Assembly: GCA_026387165.1 (NCBI GenBank)
Contig: JAPLMG010000155.1
Location: 1 to 10,114 of the forward strand
Direction: 5' to 3'
DNA: 10,114 bases
Source of the DNA: Candidatus Omnitrophota bacterium
GTDB lineage: Bacteria > Omnitrophota > Gorgyraeia > 2-01-FULL-45-10
The translations under genes were made by a program, and so were the position numbers. The notes below the pieces were generated by a model. It did not search any database. It had not been told where the DNA came from and was given only the letters and a program-made list of their open reading frames with translations. This document shows, one piece after another, positions 6,032-10,114 of this stretch; position 1 is the stretch's first letter; each line of letters opens with the position of its first letter.

Positions 6032-7030
6032 TCATTTTACTCTCTCCCTCTTTATTCTATCCATAAGTTCTTCCGGAGTGACTACGGCGATCCCCACCTT
6101 GCCGACGACAATTCCCCCGGCGCAATTTGAAATATGCGCCGCCTGCAATGGGTTTGCGCCCGAAGCGAGAGAGAGGGTATAGCTGGCTATCACGGTATCG
6201 CCCGCGCCCGAGACGTCGAAGACGTCCTGCGCTACCGTCGGTATATGCTTCATCGGCTTGTCCTTCTCGAAGACCGCCATCCCGTTCTCACCCAGCGTTA
6301 TCAGGGCTATCCTGCATTTAAATTTTTTCAACATGGCCTGTCCGGCTTTTTTGAGCGTAGCGGAGTCTTTGATCTCAAAACCTACGGCTTTCGACGCTTC
6401 ATGGTTATTTGGTGTTATCAGCGTTATGCCGTTGTAGTACATCAGATGCTCCTCCTTGGGATCTACCGAGATTATCTTTTTACGCTCCTTAGCGAACGGA
6501 ACGATCTCCTTCAACAGCTTCGGCGTGATGACTCCCTTGCCGTAGTCCTCTATGATCACGGCATCCACCTTCTCGATAATACTTTTCGTGTTCTTTATAA
6601 TGCGCCTTATCAGATCGTCGCTTAAACCGCCCACCTTCTCTTTGTCAATCCTCACCACCTGCTGATGATGCGCCACAACGCGGGTCTTCAGCGTGGTGGG
6701 CCTTGACGGGTCCACTACGATCCCGCTCACATCGATATTTTTCTGTTCAAGCTCGCCTTTCAATATGGCGCCGCGCTCATCGGCTCCTATCACTCCGGCA
6801 AGATATGTGCAGGCACCCAAGGAGCTTAAATTATTGGCGACATTCGAAGCGCCGCCCGGCATAAAGCTCTCCCGCTTAACCCATACTACAGGCACCGGCG
6901 CCTCGGGAGAGATGCGCGTGACATCGCCCCATATGAATTCGTCGAGTATGAGATCGCCCACAACAAGAACTTTAGCGTTCTTAAAATTTCCTATGACGTT
7001 CTTCAATTTATTAAAATCACTGATCCCCAT
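6032..7030 (-). CDS. hldE1: D-glycero-beta-D-manno-heptose-7-phosphate kinase (HldE kinase domain / RfaE1)
   Basis: 332-residue cytoplasmic PfkB-family kinase that phosphorylates heptose-7-P at C1 in ADP-heptose synthesis. Visible: the family start VLVVGDLILDEFIWGDVTRISPEAPVPV as a near-continuous block (residues 21-48), the substrate-binding PGGASNVANNLSSLGA (58-73), IEDYGKGVI, TPNNHEA, and the PfkB signature DVSGAGDTVIA with catalytic Asp278. The length matches the kinase half of E. coli HldE; the nucleotidyltransferase half (RfaE2) is absent here and must be encoded elsewhere. AAAAGG seven bases before the ATG lies inside the end of the upstream gene; the gap to that gene is 2 bases, so they are co-transcribed and probably coupled. 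Confidence 0.95.
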   Translation of the reverse strand: MGISDFNKLKNVIGNFKNAKVLVVGDLILDEFIWGDVTRISPEAPVPVVWVKRESFMPGGASNVANNLSSLGACTYLAGVIGADERGAILKGELEQKNIDVSGIVVDPSRPTTLKTRVVAHHQQVVRIDKEKVGGLSDDLIRRIIKNTKSIIEKVDAVIIEDYGKGVITPKLLKEIVPFAKERKKIISVDPKEEHLMYYNGITLITPNNHEASKAVGFEIKDSATLKKAGQAMLKKFKCRIALITLGENGMAVFEKDKPMKHIPTVAQDVFDVSGAGDTVIASYTLSLASGANPLQAAHISNCAGGIVVGKVGIAVVTPEELMDRIKRERVK

Positions 7031-7032
7031 AT

Positions 7033-7968
7033 TTAAACCTTTTCTATAATTGAACGGTAGAGAAGCGGTATCATAAGCTCGTGATGGCCCGTAATATTAT
7101 AGCCCTTGCCCCCGGCGGATGTGGGCCTCAAGATGACGTTCTGATAGGGCCTGTACTGACTTATCATATCAAAATCCGCCGTAGTAAATTTATGAACTTT
7201 ATATCCGAGGTTGCGCGCCACCGTAACGGCTTTCAGGAAGACTTCCGGCAATATCACGGCGGATCCTATATTGACCGCTACGCCGTTCTCCAGCTTAGAG
7301 ACGCTGTAAATAAAAGTTTTGAAATCCAGTAGAGAGCCTTCGCCTATCGCCATCCCGGAGGCACTCGGATGCTGATGGATTATGTCCGTCCCTATGGCGA
7401 CATGCACCGTGACGGGGACTCCCAGCTTGTGTCCCATCGCGAGGATGCTCTTGTCTTTATGCGAAGATTTCGCGTTTCTTATCCGCGAGCCGACCGCTTC
7501 GCCGATACCTATACCGTTCCTGAACCCGTAGTTTACGGCTCCGTTTATGAACGACGCCGTCTCCTGGGCCATTCCGAATGAGCCATCGGCTATCCCCTCG
7601 CCCACATCCTCGCTCGTCCTGCCTATCATCGCCACTTCCGTATCGTGGATTATGCCGGCGCCGTTCAGGGCGATATGTTTTACAATGCCCCTCTTCATCA
7701 GATCTATGACTATGGGCGACAGCCCGCATTTTATCACGTGCGCGCCCATCATAAAGATCACCATCCTCTTCTTCTTTTTTGCGGCAACTATAGCGTCCAC
7801 CACGTCCTTGAAGTTCCGGGCCGCAAGTATATTGGGAAGAGAGTCGTAGAAGCTCTTGAACGACGAGCCCTTCTTCGGCAGGGACGCGAAGTCACTAACT
7901 GCAACTTTGCACTTTCTCGTGTCGAGAGGTATCGTCTTGATCTTTGCTAGGTCTATACGCTTTGTCAT
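7033..7968 (-). CDS. Deoxyhypusine-synthase-like protein of unknown substrate
   Basis: 311-residue soluble protein with no signal peptide or membrane segment. It resembles the deoxyhypusine synthase fold. The MMGAHVIKCGLSPIVIDLMK block and IALNGAGIIHDTEVAMIG resemble the NAD-binding start of that family, and near the C-terminus GGKGYNITGHHELMIPLL recalls the GKI…ADASLVFPLL region holding the active-site Lys (here possibly Lys288). GTDIIHQHPSASG and GSAVILPEVFLKA are further strongly patterned blocks. Bacteria lack eIF5A, so the true reaction is not deoxyhypusine formation; homologues of this fold can make homospermidine, but nothing here shows that. It is the first gene after a good promoter, has AAGGA nine bases before the ATG, and lies 2 bases before hldE1, which suggests a link to heptose or Kdo metabolism. 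The family assignment is moderately sure; the function is unknown. Confidence 0.65.
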   Translation of the reverse strand: MTKRIDLAKIKTIPLDTRKCKVAVSDFASLPKKGSSFKSFYDSLPNILAARNFKDVVDAIVAAKKKKRMVIFMMGAHVIKCGLSPIVIDLMKRGIVKHIALNGAGIIHDTEVAMIGRTSEDVGEGIADGSFGMAQETASFINGAVNYGFRNGIGIGEAVGSRIRNAKSSHKDKSILAMGHKLGVPVTVHVAIGTDIIHQHPSASGMAIGEGSLLDFKTFIYSVSKLENGVAVNIGSAVILPEVFLKAVTVARNLGYKVHKFTTADFDMISQYRPYQNVILRPTSAGGKGYNITGHHELMIPLLYRSIIEKV

Positions 7969-7996
7969 GTTATATTTTCCTTAACAAAACTTCGCT

Positions 7997-8026
7997 ATTT
8001 TATCACGAAGCTCCCAAGCGCGTCAA
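7997..8026 (-). promoter_or_regulatory. Sigma70-like promoter for the dhs-like/hldE1/kds operon
   Basis: On the minus strand TTGACG (8026-8021), an 18-base spacer, and TAAAAT (8002-7997), with TG one base before the -10 (extended -10). Transcription would start near 7990, giving about 20 bases of leader that contain the AAGGA ribosome binding site (7982-7978) of the deoxyhypusine-synthase-like gene. Confidence 0.65.
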
Positions 8027-8030
8027 CGCA

Positions 8031-8054
8031 ATAGTTAACTCAAGATAGTTAACT
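8031..8054. promoter_or_regulatory. Paired palindromic sites upstream of the -35 (possible operator)
   Basis: The 10-base word ATAGTTAACT occurs twice, at 8031-8040 and 8045-8054, 14 bases apart. Each copy contains the perfect palindrome AGTTAACT. They sit 4 to 28 bases upstream of the -35 box at 8026, a usual place for activator or repressor binding. The regulator is unknown. Confidence 0.4.
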
Positions 8055-8079
8055 AAAGAAAATTCCTTCGCAACCCTTA

Positions 8080-8101
8080 GGCGGAACTTCCGGTGTCCGC
8101 C
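8080..8101. repeat. Terminal hairpin of foldback array (left end)
   Basis: GGCGGA then ACTTCCGGTG then TCCGCC: a 6-bp stem hairpin of 22 bases. The same sequence occurs inverted at 8846-8868 (GGCGGACACCGGAAGTAGCCGCC) and, diverged, at the ends of foldback elements 1 and 2 (for example GGCGGAACTTTCGGTGGCC at 2598). It appears to be the terminal sequence of one repeat family in this genome. Confidence 0.65.
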
Positions 8102-8118
8102 TCTTCGCTAACACTCTC

Positions 8119-8368
8119 CCTGCCACCACTCCAGGTCTTTGTTCGCGTCCTGAATTTTTTTGCCGTGTGCTACGGTTTACGTCTCGCTCATTTGCAGGAA
8201 TTCCTTCGGACAGCTGTTTTCGTTTTGCTTTTCGCAAAACGAAGCAAACAGCTGTCCTCAGTCAGTTCCTGCATTCGCTCGACGTAAATCCTTGCACACC
8301 AACCTGCCATAGACAATATGCCAAAAAAATTCTAATGGCCGCTCACAAAGCCCTGGAGCATTGGCAGG
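8119..8368. repeat. Foldback element 3 (250-base hairpin)
   Basis: Non-coding stretch that pairs with itself along its whole length. From outside in: CCTGCCA/TGGCAGG (8119-8125, 8362-8368), CTCCAGG/CCTGGAG (8129-8135, 8352-8358), GAATTTTTTTG/CAAAAAAATTC (8152-8162, 8322-8332), TTTACGTC/GACGTAAA (8176-8183, 8281-8288), GGACAGCTGTTT/AAACAGCTGTCC (8208-8219, 8246-8257), and CGTTTTGC/GCAAAACG around a TTTTC loop (8221-8241). The AAAAATTCTAATGGCCG word recalls AAAAATTTTGATGGCCG in element 1. Confidence 0.8.
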
Positions 8369-8476
8369 CACATCGCAGGCAGCACTCTGCAAGGTACACC
8401 TGTAAGCATTCGTTGCAAAACCTAAGCCGAAGTTATGGTGAGCGCAATAAAAATGTTAGGTCTTTTGTGAAGGAGA

Positions 8477-8505
8477 AACTGCCTGGCTATTACGTGTAGG
8501 CAGTT
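8477..8505. repeat. Short hairpin AACTGCCT/AGGCAGTT
   Basis: Perfect 8-bp stem (8477-8484, 8498-8505) with a 13-base loop, inside the inverted-repeat-bounded segment. No function visible. Confidence 0.5.
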
Positions 8506-8611
8506 CCGCGAAGCGAAAAACGGTTATATTTAAGTATTTTTACATAATTAAAAGAACCGAGGATGTCCGCTATAGTAGACTGGCTTATTACTGGTAGATG
8601 ATAGTAGGCGG

Positions 8612-8679
8612 TCCCGCACTTTCTTATATACACATGCTTTATCAAAGAAAGTGCGGGATGAGGGCCCTTTCATGGGCCC
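8612..8679. repeat. Two adjacent hairpins: 14-bp TCCCGCACTTTCTT stem and GGGCCC stem
   Basis: A perfect 14-bp inverted repeat TCCCGCACTTTCTT/AAGAAAGTGCGGGA (8612-8625, 8645-8658) with a 19-base loop is followed by GGGCCC-TTTCAT-GGGCCC (8662-8679). Neither is followed by a clean T-tract on either strand, so they are not obvious intrinsic terminators. Confidence 0.6.
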
Positions 8680-8721
8680 GAGTTCCACAGGTTCCCGTTT
8701 TTATCCTGAACAAAAGACCGA

Positions 8722-8772
8722 CCCCACACCCAGCTCTGTAATAGCGTTGATATAGCACGGCTGGGTGTGGGG
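8722..8772. repeat. 12-bp hairpin CCCCACACCCAG/CTGGGTGTGGGG
   Basis: Perfect 12-bp stem (8722-8733, 8761-8772) with a 27-base loop. It lies about 120 bases downstream of the heptosyltransferase stop. On the minus strand it is followed by TCGGTCTTTTG, a weak T-run, so it could help end that transcript; a terminator call is not firm. A second small hairpin GCCACCA-TATT-TGGTGGC (8786-8803) lies between it and the gene. Confidence 0.55.
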
Positions 8773-8845
8773 GAACATTTTTCCTGCCACCATATTTGGT
8801 GGCTTGTGATCACCATAACTTAGGCTTAGGTTTAGATATGTGGAG

Positions 8846-8868
8846 GGCGGACACCGGAAGTAGCCGCC
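8846..8868. repeat. Terminal hairpin of foldback array (right end, inverted copy)
   Basis: GGCGGACACCGGAAGTAGCCGCC; its complement shares CTTCCGGTGTCCGCC with the left copy at 8080-8101. It lies 20 bases past the stop codon of the heptosyltransferase gene, marking the right edge of the array. Confidence 0.6.
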
Positions 8869-8888
8869 CATCTGCTGAAGCGAAAAAA

Positions 8889-9923
8889 TTATCGTGGGCG
8901 CAGGATTTGCTCGGCGGCGGAGAGGACGTCTTCGACACTTATCATGTCGAGGCACTTGAAGCCGAGTTTGCAATTTTGGGCCAGGCAGATCTCACAGCCC
9001 GCGTCTTTGTGCTGCGCAATATCTCTCTTGCCTACCGGCCCCCAGCGTTCGGGCGAGATACCCCTGTCCTTACGGCCGAATATCGATATCACGGGCGTGC
9101 CTACAGCACACGATATGTGCACCGGGCCGGAGTCGTTTGATATTAAGAGCCGGGACCTCCTCAATATGCTCGCAATATCCGATATGCTCGTCTTCCCCGC
9201 AAGGTTTAAGGCCTTAGACTTCATCAATTCCGCGACTTTATCCCCCATCATCTTATCGCCGTCGGGTCCGGAGATTATAACTATCCTGACGCCGTACATT
9301 TGGGCCAGGGCATCAGAGGCTTTTGCAAAACGCTCCAACGCCCATCTTCTGGATGGGCAGCTCGCTGCCGGATGGATCACGATCACCGGATCGTTGGGCG
9401 AGATCCCGCTCTTATCGAATAAACCCTTTATCCTCTCTTCGCTCGGCCTGTTTACCGGCATATGGAGGCTCTTATCCGATCCTTCGATACCGATATAGCG
9501 CAAAAGGCCGAGAACATAATCTATCTCGTGTTTAAGTCCATACTGTTTTGTATGCGGGATCTTTTTTGTAAGAAAGATGCCCAACTTCTTATCATACCCT
9601 AATCTTTTTGGTATACCCGCCAAATATGCAATTATATGCGAACTGTTCTTAGGATGAAGTATGATGGCCAGGTCGAATTTTTTATTCTTCAGATCCGCGA
9701 TAAACCTGATCTTTCCTAATAGGCCCTTCTCTTTCCCTGACCTATCGTAGGTTATCACCTCATCGATGTAAGGGTTGCCGTCCACCACATCTTTAGCATA
9801 CGGCCTGACAAGGACGGCTATGCGGCTGTCCGGATACGCATCCCGCACCGCTTTTATGGCGGGAGTCGACAGCACGACATCCCCGATCCTATCCATCCTG
9901 ACGATAATTATTCTCTTATTCAT
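8889..9923 (-). CDS. Family GT9 ADP-heptose:LPS heptosyltransferase (complete)
   Basis: 344-residue peripheral membrane/cytoplasmic GT-B glycosyltransferase that adds L-glycero-D-manno-heptose to the LPS inner core. The GT9 start IIIVRMDRIGDVVLSTPAI holds Asp13. The C-terminal half has the donor-site block VIHPAASCPSRRWALERFA (about 182-200) and SNDSGPVHISCAVGTPVISIFG (262-283), followed by the Cys-containing tail typical of this family (Cys310, Cys313, Cys318, Cys324). Length is normal. It could be WaaC, WaaF or a later heptosyltransferase; the exact acceptor cannot be read from sequence. Its ATG overlaps the end of the previous GT9 gene by 8 bases, so the two are coupled, and a foldback array follows its stop. 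Confidence 0.9.
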   Translation of the reverse strand: MNKRIIIVRMDRIGDVVLSTPAIKAVRDAYPDSRIAVLVRPYAKDVVDGNPYIDEVITYDRSGKEKGLLGKIRFIADLKNKKFDLAIILHPKNSSHIIAYLAGIPKRLGYDKKLGIFLTKKIPHTKQYGLKHEIDYVLGLLRYIGIEGSDKSLHMPVNRPSEERIKGLFDKSGISPNDPVIVIHPAASCPSRRWALERFAKASDALAQMYGVRIVIISGPDGDKMMGDKVAELMKSKALNLAGKTSISDIASILRRSRLLISNDSGPVHISCAVGTPVISIFGRKDRGISPERWGPVGKRDIAQHKDAGCEICLAQNCKLGFKCLDMISVEDVLSAAEQILRPR

Positions 9924-10113
9924 AACCTTCGATCATCATCTTAGCCCGATCGAGCACTTCGTCGGCAGATACGAGCTTCATACATTCGTGGCCGTACTCA
10001 CATACGGCGATTTCGCATGGCGAGCAGAACAAGTTCTTGTTTATGATAGCGTCGAACTCGCCCGTAGGCCCGTACTTCTTGGGATCCGTCGGGCCGAAGA
10101 TCGCCAATACCTT
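9916..10113 (-). CDS. Second GT9 heptosyltransferase, C-terminal 65 residues only (5' part outside window)
   Basis: The frame runs off the right edge of the window. The visible C-terminus has KVLAIFGPTDPKKYGPTG, the conserved GT9 donor-site end, then CSPCEIAVCEYGHECM, the family's Cys tail, and stops at TAA 9918-9916. The sequence differs clearly from the downstream GT9 protein, so they are paralogues, not a split gene. A TTG at 10107 is in frame but internal to a conserved motif, so it is not a start. Confidence 0.88.
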   Translation of the reverse strand, partial: KVLAIFGPTDPKKYGPTGEFDAIINKNLFCSPCEIAVCEYGHECMKLVSADEVLDRAKMMIEGYE

Positions 10114-10114
10114 C

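Larger units (their letters stand above)
8418..8833. repeat. 416-base segment bounded by a 24-base inverted repeat
   Basis: AAACCTAAGCCGAAGTTATGGTGA at 8418-8441 (written as 8418-8430 AAACCTAAGCCGA plus 8431-8441 AGTTATGGTGA) is matched by its complement at 8810-8833 with one mismatch. Between them are several separate hairpins but no convincing gene. No clear target-site duplication flanks it (CGTTGC on the left, AGATAT on the right). It may be a small non-autonomous mobile element nested in the foldback array, or the base of one large folded structure. Confidence 0.6.

Noticed and set aside
8418..8460. Possible integron attC site (CCTAAG … GTTAGGT)
   Set aside because: The 3' GTTAGGT fits the GTTRRRY core, but the 5' side reads ACCTAAG, not RYYYAAC. 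No integrase or cassette gene is present, and the first part is explained by the 24-base inverted repeat.
8049..8499. Small reading frames on both strands within the foldback array
   Set aside because: They arise from palindromic repeat sequence, lack ribosome binding sites and have low-complexity or shadow-like translations.
8080..8868. CRISPR array
   Set aside because: The hairpins differ in sequence and spacing; there are no regular direct repeats with spacers and no cas genes.

Overview
The window is one lipopolysaccharide (LPS) gene block, with every gene I can support on the minus strand. The map therefore reads right to left in the direction of transcription. The order is: end of one family GT9 heptosyltransferase, a second complete GT9 heptosyltransferase, about 1 kb of non-coding foldback repeats, a deoxyhypusine-synthase-like protein, heptose-7-phosphate kinase (hldE1/rfaE1), kdsB (interrupted), kdsA, kdsD, kdsC, about 550 bases of further foldback repeats, an LpxL/HtrB-type lipid A acyltransferase, an LptC-LptA fusion, and the start of lptB.

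The genes form a pathway. kdsD isomerises ribulose-5-P to arabinose-5-P, kdsA condenses it with PEP to Kdo-8-P, kdsC dephosphorylates that, and kdsB activates Kdo with CTP. The hldE1 kinase feeds ADP-heptose synthesis, the GT9 enzymes add heptose to the inner core, the acyltransferase finishes lipid A, and the Lpt proteins carry LPS to the outer membrane. The organism is therefore a Gram-negative diderm. The fused and compact gene order, the moderate base composition and the lineage-typical 'CAATGACCAATG' foldback repeat suggest an uncultivated PVC-like or Omnitrophota bacterium. That is an inference; no marker gene is present.

Two transcription units are suggested by well-formed sigma70-like promoters. 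One (TTGACG-N18-TAAAAT with an extended -10 TG) lies upstream of the deoxyhypusine-synthase-like gene and would drive it through kdsC. The other (TTGACA-N17-TATAGT) sits so close to the acyltransferase ATG that its transcript would be nearly leaderless.

The most unusual points are: (1) kdsB carries a single in-frame TAA exactly where the family has a conserved Tyr, with the rest of the protein intact in the same frame; (2) a dispersed foldback repeat lies across the acyltransferase/lptC junction and supplies the lptC start codon and most of its export signal; (3) two related foldback elements at 2331-2530 and 2591-2783 lie in opposite orientation and differ by paired, compensating changes in their stems; (4) a nested foldback array at 8080-8868 shares their terminal sequence; (5) a deoxyhypusine-synthase-like protein of unknown substrate is locked into the LPS operon.
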